From Streptomyces sp. NBC_00775 (GTDB taxonomy: Bacteria; Actinomycetota; Actinomycetes; Streptomycetales; Streptomycetaceae): a DNA stretch of 64,000 bases. The notes beneath the pieces are model-generated. The model made no database searches. It was not told the DNA's origin and was given only the letters and a program-made list of their open reading frames with translations. This document shows positions 45,838 through 55,048 of the stretch, one piece after another. Position 1 is the first letter of the stretch; the number at the start of each line of letters is the position of its first letter. The stretch lies in contig NZ_CP108938.1 of the NCBI RefSeq assembly GCF_036347135.1, positions 2,294,001 to 2,358,000 on the forward strand, read 5' to 3'. Made by a program: the position numbers and the translations under genes.

Positions 45838-46872
45838 ATGGTCCGTACGGGAAGCGCGACCGGGCCGACATTGGCGGTCGTCGCGCGCGAGGCCGGGGTG
45901 TCCGTGCCGACGGCGTCGAAGGTGGTCAACGGCCGCGAGGACGTGGCGCCGGAAACCCGCCGCAGGGTCACCGAGGCGCTCGACCGGCTCGGCTACGTCC
46001 GCAGACCCCGCTTCGAGGCGTCAAAGGCGCCCGGCCTGGTCGACCTGGTGGTGCACTCCCTGGAGAGCTCCTGGTCCGGCGCGGTGCTGCACGGCGTGGA
46101 GGGCGCGGCACACGACGCGGGCCTGGAAGTGGTGGTGTCGGCGGGGCTCACCCGGACCAGGGGCGGGCGTCCCGAGCGCGGCTGGCTGGACAAGCTCACC
46201 ACCCGGGGATCGTCAGGGGTGTTGTTCAACCTGGCCGAGCTGACCGCGTCGCAGTACGCCTGGCTCGACCAGCACCGCATCCCGTTCGTGATGATCGACC
46301 CGGTCCTCGAACCGCCGCCGGGCGTGGTGTCGGTGGGCGCGGCGAACTGGCAGGGCGGCCTGCTCGCGACGGAGCATCTGCTCTCCCTCGGCCATGAACG
46401 CATCGCCGCCGTCGGCGGCTACCGCCGCAAGATATGCAGCAGCGACCGGATCGCCGGCTACCGCTCGGCCCTCGCGTCGGCCGGGATCCGGCACCGCCCC
46501 GAATTCATCCGCTACGGCAGCTTCAACGAGACCGGCGCGCACCGCCGCATGCTGGAACTCCTCGACCTCCCCGAACCGCCCACCGCGGTCTTCGTCTGCT
46601 CCGACAAGATGGCGCTCGGCGTCTACCAGGCCCTGGCAGAGCGGAAGCTGAGCGTCCCGGACGACATCAGCGTGGTCGGCTTCGACGACCTCCCCGAGTC
46701 CCGCTGGGCCACCCCGGCGCTCACCACCGTGCGCCAGCCGCTCTCCGAGATGGCGGCGACGGCTCTGCGCCTGCTCGTCCGCATGATGGCGGGCGACCAG
46801 CCGGAGGGCACGCGCACGGAGCTGTCGACCCGCCTGGTGGAGAGGGCGAGCACGGGCCCGGCGCCCGGCTAG
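45838..46872 (+). CDS. LacI family regulator of the xylo-oligosaccharide locus (BxlR-like)
   Basis: A 344-aa LacI/GalR repressor. Helix-turn-helix and hinge: LAVVAREAGVSVPTASKVVN (about 11-30) and TRRRVTEALDRLGYVRR; effector domain with VDLVVHSLESSWSGAVLHGV and FVCSDKMALGVYQALAERKL. An open frame extends back to 45730, but ATG 45838 has GGAGGGG upstream and gives normal length. It is divergent from the importer operon and presumably binds the CGAAACTTTCG sites between them. Confidence 0.92.
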   Translation: MVRTGSATGPTLAVVAREAGVSVPTASKVVNGREDVAPETRRRVTEALDRLGYVRRPRFEASKAPGLVDLVVHSLESSWSGAVLHGVEGAAHDAGLEVVVSAGLTRTRGGRPERGWLDKLTTRGSSGVLFNLAELTASQYAWLDQHRIPFVMIDPVLEPPPGVVSVGAANWQGGLLATEHLLSLGHERIAAVGGYRRKICSSDRIAGYRSALASAGIRHRPEFIRYGSFNETGAHRRMLELLDLPEPPTAVFVCSDKMALGVYQALAERKLSVPDDISVVGFDDLPESRWATPALTTVRQPLSEMAATALRLLVRMMAGDQPEGTRTELSTRLVERASTGPAPG

Positions 46873-46882
46873 GCAGTGGCAC

Positions 46883-46914
46883 GGGGCAGGGTGGGGCGGG
46901 GCGGGGCGGGGCGG
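46883..46914. repeat. GGGGC tandem run with G-quadruplex potential
   Basis: ACGGGGCAGGGTGGGGCGGGG and further GGGGC units give at least six G-tracts of three or more just after the LacI stop. Such a run may form a G-quadruplex on the coding strand and end transcription. Confidence 0.6.
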
Positions 46915-46954
46915 GCAGCGGAAGAGTCGCCGCAGGGCGATATCCGGCTCCAGA

Positions 46955-47026
46955 CCCAGCCCCAGCCCCAGCCCCAGCCCCAGCCCCAGCCCCAGCCCCA
47001 GCCCCAGCCCCAGCCCCAGCCCCAGC
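46955..47026. repeat. 12 perfect copies of the hexamer CCCAGC
   Basis: A 72-bp microsatellite of twelve uninterrupted CCCAGC units. The + frame would read as Gln-Pro repeats, but no credible start or gene contains it. It lies between the LacI stop and the frameshifted zinc-ribbon-like gene. Confidence 0.95.
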
Positions 47027-47045
47027 GTGACCCTCTCGACAGCCG

Positions 47046-47364
47046 TCAGCGCTGCCAGAGGAACGCGGCCTCGTCACAGGGACGGCAGCCGAAGACATAA
47101 CCGCGGCCCCCGCCGCCGAAGTTCGCCGAGGCGGCGATGTCGCACCCCCTCCTCCAGCTCGGCCACGAACGTCATGCGGCCGGCGCAGCGGGGGCAGTCG
47201 GGGGTCTCCTCGCCCTGGAGCCAGTCGGGCTCGCCGCCGAGCCGTCCGGGGACCGGCTCCTCCGTGGGCGTGTCAGCGGGATGACGGCGCAGGCATGTGC
47301 CGAGCCCATTTCCGTGGCGGGGCGGCGGGGGCCGAACCCTGCCATCCGTGTCCGATTCGTTCAA
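47046..47364 (-). pseudogene. Frameshifted DUF1963-like C-terminal zinc-ribbon protein
   Basis: The minus strand encodes RLGGEPDWLQGEETPDCPRC and GRMTFVAELEEG in one frame, then, one base away, CDIAASANFGGGGRGYVFGC and DEAAFLWQR before TGA at 47046-47048. Together these form a coherent C-terminal domain with two CxxC pairs, like the end of DUF1963/YwqG-type proteins. The switch falls at a run of five C (47145-47149), so an indel there broke the gene or is a sequencing error. The start is uncertain; the open part reaches 47364. Confidence 0.65.
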
Positions 47365-47398
47365 GACCCCGCTCCCCCGCCCTGCCTACCCTGCCCTC

Positions 47399-47800
47399 AT
47401 GACTCCACGATTCGATGTGATCGGCCTCGTCGTCTCCGACATGGCCGCCTCCCTCGCCTTCTACCGTCGCCTCGGAATCGAGTTCCCCGACGGCTCCGAG
47501 GACCAGCCGCACGTCGAGGCGGAGCTGCCCGGCGGGCTGCGGCTGGCGCTCGACACGGAGGAGACGATCCGTTCGTTCCACAGCGGCTGGCGGCCCCCGG
47601 CCGGCGGCGGCCGGATCGCGCTCGCCTTCCTCTGCGACAGCCCCGCGGAAGTCGACTCCGTGTACGAGGAACTGGTCGGCGCCGGGCATCACGGCGAGCT
47701 CAAGCCGTGGGACGCCTTCTGGGGCCAGCGGTACGCCGTCGTGCACGACCCGGACGGCAACGGCGTCGACCTGTTCGCGCGGCTACCCGAGACGCAGTAG
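47399..47800 (+). CDS. VOC family (glyoxalase/bleomycin resistance-fold) protein
   Basis: A 133-aa single-domain vicinal oxygen chelate protein with the paired beta-alpha-beta-beta-beta pattern: [20 protein letters not shown] at the N-terminus and [20 protein letters not shown] at the C-terminus. Metal-ligand candidates are His/Glu in HVEAEL and the terminal Asp. These proteins can bind drugs or catalyse isomerisations; function is open. ATG 47399 is preferred over an upstream in-frame ATG at 47297 that overlaps the pseudogene. It overlaps the convergent AraC gene by 18 bases. Confidence 0.87.
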   Translation: MTPRFDVIGLVVSDMAASLAFYRRLGIEFPDGSEDQPHVEAELPGGLRLALDTEETIRSFHSGWRPPAGGGRIALAFLCDSPAEVDSVYEELVGAGHHGELKPWDAFWGQRYAVVHDPDGNGVDLFARLPETQ

Positions 47801-48475
47801 CTCCCGCGCGGGCATCCCCGCCAACTCCCTTACGTCCCGCGCCAAATGGGCCTGGTCCGCGAACCCGGCGCGAACCGCGGTCTCCGCGAGGGGCACCCCG
47901 CCCCGCGCGAGCGAGAGGGCCCGCTGCAGCCGCAACACCCGGGCCAGCATCTTCGGCCCGTAGCCGAACGCGGCCAGCGAGCGGCGGTGCAACTGCCTTG
48001 CGCTCAGGCCCAGTTCATCAGCGACCGCAGCGACCGGTCTGCCATGGTCCAGCGCCGCGACCAGACCCCGCAGCAGCGGATCCGGGGGATCGGCGTCCAC
48101 CGCACGCTCCAGAGCCACCTCCTCCAGGGCACTCACGGGGTCGGCGGCCCCGTCGACCTTCCCAGTGAGGCGCCGAACCTCCGTAACGGGCCACAGGTCG
48201 GCCAACTCCACCCGCCGGTCGCGGAGTTCGTGCGCGGGAACACCCAGCAACGTGGGCGCTGTACCGGGGTAGAACCGGATGCCCGCCCAGCCACCGGGCA
48301 CGCCACCGGGCACGTACGCCCGCGTGTCGGGACCGGCGACCAGCAGCCGTCCCTCGGTCCACAGCAGGTCCATGCAACCGTCGGGCAGCACGGGCCGTAC
48401 GGCCGAGCCGCTCCCCGGCAGGACACGGCTCCACACCACGGCGCCCGCCAGCCGGGACGCGCGTTCCACGTACAC
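47783..48475 (-). CDS. AraC family regulator (short, DUF6597-type sensor)
   Basis: A 230-aa regulator with an N-terminal cupin-like sensor ([20 protein letters not shown], about 29-48) and a C-terminal AraC double helix-turn-helix ([40 protein letters not shown]). It starts at ATG 48475, 9 bases after the stop of a second AraC gene, so the two may be co-transcribed. The neighbouring VOC gene is a possible target. Confidence 0.85.
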   Translation of the reverse strand: MYVERASRLAGAVVWSRVLPGSGSAVRPVLPDGCMDLLWTEGRLLVAGPDTRAYVPGGVPGGWAGIRFYPGTAPTLLGVPAHELRDRRVELADLWPVTEVRRLTGKVDGAADPVSALEEVALERAVDADPPDPLLRGLVAALDHGRPVAAVADELGLSARQLHRRSLAAFGYGPKMLARVLRLQRALSLARGGVPLAETAVRAGFADQAHLARDVRELAGMPARELLRLG

Positions 48476-48484
48476 GTCGCCAGG

Positions 48485-49456
48485 CTACGCCGCCCGCGTC
48501 CGATGCTCCTGCGGGCTGACCCCGTACACCCGCTTGAACGCGCTGGACAGCGCGAACGCGCTGCCGTAGCCGACGTGGCGGGCGATCGAGTCGAGGGTGT
48601 CGTCCGTTTCGACCAGGCGGTCGGCGGCCAGGGCCAGCCGCCAGCCGGTCAGATACGTCATCGGGGGCTCGCCCACGAGTTCGCTGAAGCGCCGGGCCAG
48701 CGCGGCCCGCGAGACTCCGGCCTTGGCGGCGAGGGTCGCCACCGTCCAGGGATGGGCCGGGTCGTCCTGCAAGAGCCGCAGCACCCGGCCGACGACCGGG
48801 TCCGCGAGAGCCTGGTACCAGGCGGGCGCCGCGGCCTCGGGGCGCGAGAACCAGGCCCGCAGCGCCGCGATCATCAGCAGGTCGAGCAGTCGGTCGAGGA
48901 CGACCTCCTGCCCGGGCTCGTCGCGCACCATCTCCTCGGCGAGGATCGGCGTCAGCGGGCACTCCCACACGTCGGAGGTGAGGGAGAGAAGGGGCGGCAG
49001 GGCGTCGAGCAGCCGTCCGCTGATCTCGCCCTGCATCATGTACGTCCCGATCAGCAGCACCGTGGAGCCGTCGAGCCGGTCGCCCCAGCTGCGTACGCCG
49101 AGGTCCCACTGGCCCTTCAGGGAGCGCCCGTCGGGGTAGGTGCACTCGCCGCCCGGCAGGATCACCGCCTGCGGCGCGGTCCCCGGGTCGTCGGCGCAGA
49201 GGTACGGGTCCGGGCCGCGCGCGATGGCGAGGTCGCCCGCCTTCAGCCGCACCCGCTCGCCCCGGTCCGGTACGACCCAGGCGTCGCCGCGGACCACCAG
49301 CATGATCGTCAGGGGGGCGCGGTCCTCGACGCGTACACACCACGGCGGGTCGAAGCACGCACGGATCATGAAGGCGCCACGCGCGCGTGGACCCTCCAAC
49401 AGGCCTGCAAGGGGGTCCCCCCGCGTGAGCATGTTCGAGCGTGGGGGTGCGTCCAT
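48485..49456 (-). CDS. AraC family regulator with cupin-type N-terminal domain
   Basis: A 323-aa regulator: cupin sensor (PLTIMLVVRGDAWVVPDRGE, about 49-68; GDLAIARGPDPYLCADDP) and AraC DNA-binding domain (VATLAAKAGVSRAALARRFS, LDSIARHVGYGSAFALSSAF). ATG 49456 is chosen because the upstream open frame runs into the divergent oxidoreductase. It is divergent from the NmrA-type gene (81-bp gap), which it most likely controls. Confidence 0.87.
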   Translation of the reverse strand: MDAPPRSNMLTRGDPLAGLLEGPRARGAFMIRACFDPPWCVRVEDRAPLTIMLVVRGDAWVVPDRGERVRLKAGDLAIARGPDPYLCADDPGTAPQAVILPGGECTYPDGRSLKGQWDLGVRSWGDRLDGSTVLLIGTYMMQGEISGRLLDALPPLLSLTSDVWECPLTPILAEEMVRDEPGQEVVLDRLLDLLMIAALRAWFSRPEAAAPAWYQALADPVVGRVLRLLQDDPAHPWTVATLAAKAGVSRAALARRFSELVGEPPMTYLTGWRLALAADRLVETDDTLDSIARHVGYGSAFALSSAFKRVYGVSPQEHRTRAA

Positions 49457-49537
49457 GGCGTCAGCGTAGACGCGTACGCATGGGAATGAGCCGTTCAGCG
49501 ATGGTTCCGTACACCGGGCGGCAGTTGACTGACAGGC

Positions 49538-50371
49538 ATGGCAGAGAACACGAAGAACATGACGGTGTTGGTGACAGGCGCCTCGGGGCGCACCGGGCGC
49601 CGGGTCGCGGAGGCCGCGCGGGCGGCCGGGCTGACGGTGCGGGCCGCATCGCGCGCCCAGGGTTTCGACTGGGAGAACCCCACGACATGGGCGGACGCCC
49701 TGCGGGGCTGCGACGCCGCGTATCTCGTGTATCCCTCGGACGTCGGCTCCCCGCGGGCCGCGGTGGATGTCGGCGGTATCGGGCGGCAAGCGGTCGATCT
49801 CGGCGTACGGCGGCTGGTGCTGCTGTCGTCGCGGGGCGAGGAGCGGGCCCGGCCGACCGAGGAGGCGCTCAGGGCGTCGGGCGCGGACTGGACGATCGTA
49901 CGGGCCGCGTGGTTCGCGCAGAACTTCAGCGAAGGCCCGCTGGTGGAGGGGCTGCGCCACGGGGAGCTGGTCTTCCCCGCGGGTGAGGTGCGCGAGCCGT
50001 TCATCGACGTACGGGACATCGCGGACGTCGTGGTGGCCGCCCTGACGTCGGGCGACCGGTACGTCGGTCAGGAGCTCGCGATCTCGGGGCCCCGGCTGCT
50101 GACCTTCCGCGAGGCGGTCGCGGAGATCGCGAAGGCGACGGGCGGCGAGCTGACGTACACCCCGGTGACGGCGCGCCAGTACGGCGACAATCTGGCCGGG
50201 TTCGGGGTGCCGCCCGAGGAGGTCGAGTTCCTCGTCGACCTGTTCGAGAGCCTCCTCGACGGCCGCAACTCCTACCTCTCGGACGGCGTCCAGCAGATCC
50301 TGGGCCGCGAGCCGCGCGACTTCACGGACTTCGCTCGGGAGGCCGCGGCGGCGGGCACGTGGAAGGCCTGA
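49538..50371 (+). CDS. NmrA-like NAD(P)-binding protein
   Basis: A 277-aa atypical short-chain oxidoreductase. VLVTGASGRTGRRVAEAARA (about 10-29) is the dinucleotide-binding loop, and WTIVRAAWFAQNF and VREPFIDVRDIADVVVAAL are typical of the NmrA/QOR2 group, whose members are redox sensors or quinone reductases. No YxxxK catalytic pair is visible. The divergent AraC gene is its likely regulator. Confidence 0.85.
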   Translation: MAENTKNMTVLVTGASGRTGRRVAEAARAAGLTVRAASRAQGFDWENPTTWADALRGCDAAYLVYPSDVGSPRAAVDVGGIGRQAVDLGVRRLVLLSSRGEERARPTEEALRASGADWTIVRAAWFAQNFSEGPLVEGLRHGELVFPAGEVREPFIDVRDIADVVVAALTSGDRYVGQELAISGPRLLTFREAVAEIAKATGGELTYTPVTARQYGDNLAGFGVPPEEVEFLVDLFESLLDGRNSYLSDGVQQILGREPRDFTDFAREAAAAGTWKA

Positions 50372-51544
50372 TCACTGCTCCGGTGGCGGTGCGTCCCCGT
50401 TCCGGTGCGGATGGTGATGCGTGCTCTTCGCGTGTGTGCGCAGCCGGGAGGTGACGTCCTCCGGGGGCAGGAAGCGCGACCAGCGTTCCGGGAACTCGGA
50501 GGGCATGTCGGAGTCGTCGACGTCGTCGGGGTCGGCGTCGTACGAGCGGTGCGCGGCGGCGCGGGCGACGTACTCGGCGGCCTGGGCCTCGCGCAGGCGT
50601 TCGTTGGCGGCGCGGGCCGCGGCGGTGGCGGCGGCCGGCCAGATCCGGTCGATGGCGGCGTTGACGGCGGCGCCGACCAGTACCGCGAAGGCGGACACGC
50701 CGATCCACAGCAGAACGGCGACGGGCGCGGCGAGCGAGCCGTAGATCGTGGGGCCCTCGACCGTGTTGGTCAGGTAGATGCGGAGCAGGAAGCTGCCGAG
50801 CACCCACATCCCGAGGGCCACCAGGGCGCCCGGCACGTCCTCGACCCACGGGGAGCGCACCGGCACGGACACGTGGTAGAGCGTCGTGAGGAAGACGACC
50901 GACAGGACGATGACGACGGGCCAGTACAGGACCTGTACGAGCGTCGCCGACCACGGCACGACGTTCACCACGGCGTCCGGGCCCGCCACCATCAGCGGCA
51001 GCGCGATCGAACCGATCAGCAGCGCCACGATGAACAGCAGGAACGACATCACCCGGGTCTTCACGATCCCCCGGGCGCCGTCGAGGCCGTACATCACGGT
51101 GATGGTGTCGATGAAGACGTTCACCGCGCGGGAGCCCGACCACAGGGCGAACAGAAAGCCGAGGGAGATGATGTCGGGCCGGCCGCCCTTCATCACGTCG
51201 TGGAGGATCGGTTCGGCGATCTGGTGCACGCCCTTGTCGGACAGGACCGTGCGCGAGGCCTCCAGGATGTTGGTCTCCAGGCTGGCGATCGTGTCGGCGC
51301 CGGTCCAGGCGTCCACGTATCCGAGCAGGCCGATCATGCTCAGCAGCAGCGGTGGCACGGACAGGAGCGTGAAGAAGGCGGCCTCGGCCGCCAGCCCCAG
51401 GATCCGGTACTCCATGCACGAGTTGACGGTGTCCTTGAGCAGCAGCCAGGCGGTCCTGCGCTTCGATACGTTCCGGTACAGCGCGCGAGCGCGGTGGAAG
51501 CGGCCCGAGGGAGGCCGTTCAGGTGTTTCTTTTGCCTGGTGCAC
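50372..51544 (-). CDS. YihY/BrkB family membrane protein
   Basis: A 390-aa inner-membrane protein with about six hydrophobic segments. The LGLAAEAAFFTLLSVPPLLL start and RAVNVFIDTITVMYGLDGAR loop are typical of YihY/BrkB proteins (once called RNase BN), whose function is unclear. The C-terminal 80 residues are hydrophilic with His-rich end (HHHPHRNGD). The GTG start at 51544 is only 17 bases from the start of the divergent acyl-CoA dehydrogenase gene. Confidence 0.9.
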   Translation of the reverse strand: MHQAKETPERPPSGRFHRARALYRNVSKRRTAWLLLKDTVNSCMEYRILGLAAEAAFFTLLSVPPLLLSMIGLLGYVDAWTGADTIASLETNILEASRTVLSDKGVHQIAEPILHDVMKGGRPDIISLGFLFALWSGSRAVNVFIDTITVMYGLDGARGIVKTRVMSFLLFIVALLIGSIALPLMVAGPDAVVNVVPWSATLVQVLYWPVVIVLSVVFLTTLYHVSVPVRSPWVEDVPGALVALGMWVLGSFLLRIYLTNTVEGPTIYGSLAAPVAVLLWIGVSAFAVLVGAAVNAAIDRIWPAAATAAARAANERLREAQAAEYVARAAAHRSYDADPDDVDDSDMPSEFPERWSRFLPPEDVTSRLRTHAKSTHHHPHRNGDAPPPEQ

Positions 51545-51561
51545 GTCCTTACCGTATCCGT

Positions 51562-53211
51562 ATGGCAGCCAGCACCCACACCGTGACCAACCAGGCTCCT
51601 CCCCTGGTCGGATATGACGTATTCACCGCCGACCGGGCCCTTGCGGAGGCGGTCGGCCGACATCTCGATCCGGAGATCCTTGAGGAGGCGCGAGACGATC
51701 TGTCGGCGCTCGGGCGCAGCGCCGGTTCCGCTCAGGTACAGGAGTGGGGGACGCTCGCCAACGAGAACCCGCCCAAGCTGCGCACCCACGACCGCTACGG
51801 CAACCGGATCGACGAGGTCGAGTTCCATCCGGCCTGGCACCGGCTCCTCGGGAAGGGCGTGTCCGCGGGGCTGACCGCGGCCTGGAACCGTCCGGGCGGC
51901 CATGTGCGGCGCGCGGCCTCCTTCGTGGTCTGGACGCAGGCCGAGGCGGGCCACGGCTGCCCGCTGTCGATGACCCACGCGGCGGTGCCCGCGCTGCGCA
52001 CCGACCCGGCGCTCGCCGCCGAGTGGGAGCCGCGGCTGACGTCCACGGTGTACGACCAGGGGCTGCGGCCCGCCTCCCAGAAGGCCGGCGTGCTCTTCGG
52101 GATGGGGATGACGGAGAAGCAGGGCGGCAGCGACGTACGCGCCAACACGACCGAGGCGCGGCCGCTCGCCGAGGACGGGACGTATGAGCTGACGGGCCAC
52201 AAGTGGTTCTGTTCGGCGCCGATGTCGGACGGTTTCCTGGTGCTGGCGCAGGCAGCCCCCTCCGGGGACAAAGGGGCGCTCACCTGCTTCCTCGTCCCGC
52301 GCGTTCTGGAGGACGGTTCGCGGAACACGTTCCGCATCCAGCGGCTCAAGGACAAGCTCGGCAACAAGTCGAACGCGTCGAGCGAGGTCGAGTTCGACGG
52401 GACCTGGGCGCGCCGGGTCGGGGACGAGGGGCGCGGGGTGCGCACCATCATCGAGATGGTCGCGGCGACCCGGCTGGACTGTGTGCTGGGCTCGGCCTCG
52501 CTGATGCGGCAGGCGGTCGCGCAGGCGATCCACCACTGCACCTACCGTGAGGCGTTCGGCGGCCGGCTGGTCGACAAGCCGCTGATGCGGAACGTACTCG
52601 CCGATCTGGCGCTGGAGTCCGAGGCCGCGACGACGCTCGCGCTGCGGCTGGCCGCCGCCTACGACGACGGGAGCGAGCAGGAGCGGGCGTTCCTGCGGCT
52701 CGCGGTGCCGGCCGCCAAGTACTGGGTGACGAAGCGGTGCACGCCGGTGGCCGTGGAGGCGCTGGAGTGCCTGGGCGGCAACGGATACGTGGAGGAGTCG
52801 GGCATGCCCCGGCTGCTGCGCGAGTCGCCGCTCAACTCCATCTGGGAGGGCGCGGGCAACGTCCAGGCGCTGGACGTCCTGCGCGCGCTGCAACGGGAGC
52901 CGGGGGCCCTCGACGCCTATCTGCGCGAGGTGGGCCAGGCGCGCGGCGCCGACCACCGCCTGGACGGCGCCATCAAGAACCTGCTGGCCGAACTCGCCGA
53001 CCTGGACGGCATCGAGGGCCGCGCCCGCCGTCTCGTCGAGCGGATCGCGACGGTGCTCCAGGGGTCGCTGCTCGTCCGGTACGCGCCCCCGGAGGTCGCC
53101 GACGCGTTCTGTGCCTCACGGCTGGGCGGGGACTGGGGTTCGGCCTTCGGGACGCTGCCGCACAGTCTGGATCTGGCCACGGTGGTGGAGCGGGCGCGGC
53201 CGGTCTCCTGA
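51562..53211 (+). CDS. Acyl-CoA dehydrogenase family protein (AidB type)
   Basis: A 549-aa flavoprotein with AidB-like architecture. MGMTEKQGGSDVRANTTEA and GHKWFCSAPMSDGFLVLAQA form the flavin/substrate-binding region, RLDCVLGSASLMRQAVAQAI and ECLGGNGYVEESGMPRLLRE belong to the C-terminal helical domain with the catalytic-Glu region. AidB members act on isovaleryl-CoA-like substrates or protect DNA during alkylation stress. ATG 51562 has no clear ribosome binding site and lies 17 bases from the divergent GTG, so a leaderless transcript is plausible. Confidence 0.9.
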   Translation: MAASTHTVTNQAPPLVGYDVFTADRALAEAVGRHLDPEILEEARDDLSALGRSAGSAQVQEWGTLANENPPKLRTHDRYGNRIDEVEFHPAWHRLLGKGVSAGLTAAWNRPGGHVRRAASFVVWTQAEAGHGCPLSMTHAAVPALRTDPALAAEWEPRLTSTVYDQGLRPASQKAGVLFGMGMTEKQGGSDVRANTTEARPLAEDGTYELTGHKWFCSAPMSDGFLVLAQAAPSGDKGALTCFLVPRVLEDGSRNTFRIQRLKDKLGNKSNASSEVEFDGTWARRVGDEGRGVRTIIEMVAATRLDCVLGSASLMRQAVAQAIHHCTYREAFGGRLVDKPLMRNVLADLALESEAATTLALRLAAAYDDGSEQERAFLRLAVPAAKYWVTKRCTPVAVEALECLGGNGYVEESGMPRLLRESPLNSIWEGAGNVQALDVLRALQREPGALDAYLREVGQARGADHRLDGAIKNLLAELADLDGIEGRARRLVERIATVLQGSLLVRYAPPEVADAFCASRLGGDWGSAFGTLPHSLDLATVVERARPVS

Positions 53212-53261
53212 ACCGTGAGCGGCCGGATTCCGTCGCTCTTCGTACGGGAGCACACGGGAAC

Positions 53262-53295
53262 GGGGGTGGTGCTGCGCCGACACGGCACCACCCCC
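53262..53295 (+). terminator. Terminator after the acyl-CoA dehydrogenase gene
   Basis: GGGGGTGGTGC and GCACCACCCCC pair perfectly over 11 bp with a 12-base loop, 50 bases after the stop codon. The rest of the 299-bp gap has no visible gene. Confidence 0.8.
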
Positions 53296-53510
53296 GCATC
53301 TTGTGGCCCCGTTCAAGGAGCACGGACGCCGCGCGAGGTGACGTCGTTGTCAGTTTCAAGGAACCTTGTGACCGTTGGCGAGAGTTGCAGACCGTTGCAT
53401 TCCTTTGTGCTCCTTATGCGAACTCCCCGCGTACCGCGCCGGGAGCAGGCACGATGTGGGGAGACGGCGGCGTCACTGCTCGTGCGCGGTACTGGTTTCA
53501 GGAGTGCCCT

Positions 53511-54818
53511 GTGAAGACCACATCGTTCAACCCCGCCCGTTTCGCTCCACTGGACGCGTCCGAAACGGTCCGGCACCTCCAGGAAACCTGGGCCGCGACG
53601 CTCAGAGGCGAACGCTCCCCGATCGCACCGCGACCGGTCATCGGCCAGTCATGGCAACGAGTGAAACGTTTCGGTGTCGATCCCGAACAAGGCACGGACA
53701 GTGTGCTGTTGCAGACGGACGAACTCGAACATCGCCGGACATCCACGGCGCTCGCCGAGGTGATGCCGATCCTCAGCGGCGGGCTGGGATCGGTCGCCGA
53801 CGCCTCCTTGCAGATCATGGTGGTCACCGACCCCGAGGGTCGGGTGCTGTGGCGCGAGGGCAACGCGGGGGTGCTGCGCCGGGCCGACACCATCTGTCTG
53901 GAGGAAGGCGCCGCGTGGAGCGAGGACACGACGGGCACCAACGCGATCGGCACCGCGCTGTCGGCGGGCGCGGCCGTCCAGGTGCACTCGGCCGAGCACT
54001 TCGTGCGCACGCTGCACGACTGGACCTGTGCCGCCGCGCCGGTGCACGACCCCCGGGACGGGCGGCTGCTCGGCATCATCGACGTGAGCGGGCCGGACAG
54101 CACGTTTCATCCGGCCACGCTCGCCCTGGTCGACTCGGTGTCCCGGCTGGCCGAAAGTGAACTGCGCAGCAGGCATCTGACGGCCATCGAGCGGCTGCGC
54201 GCGGTGGCCGCGCCCCTCCTGTGCCGGCTGGGCGGCAAGGCGCTGGTGGTCGACTTGAACGGCTGGCTCGCGGCCGTCACGGGGATGCCGCCCGTGGACC
54301 GGGTCCCCCTCCCCAGCTCCTTCGGCGCGGGCCGGGTCTGGCTGCCCTCGCTCGGGATGTGCGTCGCGGAGCCGATGCCCGGCGGATGGCTGCTGCGGGT
54401 CACGGAGACCGACACCTCCGGGTCCGCGAGCCGTGTGGTGCTGGACCTCAGCGAGCCCCGGCGGCCGTGCGCCACCGTCGCGGGAGCGGCGGGCAGTTGG
54501 GCGCAGGACCTGACCCCCCGCCACGCCGAGCTGCTGTACGTGCTCGCCGTGCACCGCCAGGGGCGCAGCGCCGCCCAGCTCGCCGTCGACCTGTTCGGCG
54601 ACCCCACCCGCACGGTGACGGTCCGCGCCGAACTCTCCCGGGTACGGCGACGCTTCACGGGCCTGCTCGACCACCGGCCGTACCGCTTCCGCGAGGAGGT
54701 GGAGGTCGAGGTGCTGCTGCCGGACGATCCGCTGGACCTGCTGCCGCACTCGACGGCCCCGGCGGTACTGGGGGCGCGGGCGGGCGGGGCACCGTGGCAG
54801 GGGCAGGGCTTGTCGTGA
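53511..54818 (+). CDS. GAF-domain transcriptional regulator
   Basis: A 435-aa protein starting at GTG with GGAG seven bases upstream. An N-terminal helical region (IGQSWQRVKRFGVDPEQG), a GAF sensor domain (about 65-220, ADTICLEEGAAWSEDTTGTN) and a C-terminal winged-helix-like domain (LTPRHAELLYVLAVHRQGRS, about 330-410) resemble GAF regulators related to acetoin-operon activators, but the sigma-54 AAA+ domain is missing. It probably senses a small molecule and binds DNA directly. The 3' end is embedded in a 13-bp tandem repeat. Confidence 0.8.
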   Translation: MKTTSFNPARFAPLDASETVRHLQETWAATLRGERSPIAPRPVIGQSWQRVKRFGVDPEQGTDSVLLQTDELEHRRTSTALAEVMPILSGGLGSVADASLQIMVVTDPEGRVLWREGNAGVLRRADTICLEEGAAWSEDTTGTNAIGTALSAGAAVQVHSAEHFVRTLHDWTCAAAPVHDPRDGRLLGIIDVSGPDSTFHPATLALVDSVSRLAESELRSRHLTAIERLRAVAAPLLCRLGGKALVVDLNGWLAAVTGMPPVDRVPLPSSFGAGRVWLPSLGMCVAEPMPGGWLLRVTETDTSGSASRVVLDLSEPRRPCATVAGAAGSWAQDLTPRHAELLYVLAVHRQGRSAAQLAVDLFGDPTRTVTVRAELSRVRRRFTGLLDHRPYRFREEVEVEVLLPDDPLDLLPHSTAPAVLGARAGGAPWQGQGLS

Positions 54819-54847
54819 GGGTCTGTCGTGAGGGCATGTCCTGAGGG
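54811..54847. repeat. Three 11-bp repeats (13-bp period) across the GAF regulator stop codon
   Basis: TGTCGTGAGGG at 54811-54821 and 54824-54834 and TGTCCTGAGGG at 54837-54847. The first copy contains the TGA stop of the gene, so each copy reproduces the stop context. Confidence 0.8.
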
Positions 54848-55048
54848 TGTTTCGTGGGTGACTCCTGGTCGACGAGTGCCGTCGCGTGCGGATGACGAAT
54901 GCCGTGGCATGCGTATTTCGTGAGTGTCTTCCGGGGTCTTCGACCGGGCCCGTGGGCATCTGCCGTAGCATCCCCTCACAGGCCACCCCACCCGTCTCTC
55001 CGTCAACCCCCGGAGTGTGAGAGGCAGTTGGCCTTCTCAGGAGGACGC

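Noticed and set aside
46955..47026. CRISPR-like repetition
   Set aside because: Units are 6 bp without spacers, so it is a microsatellite and not a CRISPR array.
46876..47100. 74-aa open frame with Gln-Pro repeats
   Set aside because: It is created by the CCCAGC microsatellite and has no ribosome binding site or domain; it also runs over the frameshifted gene.
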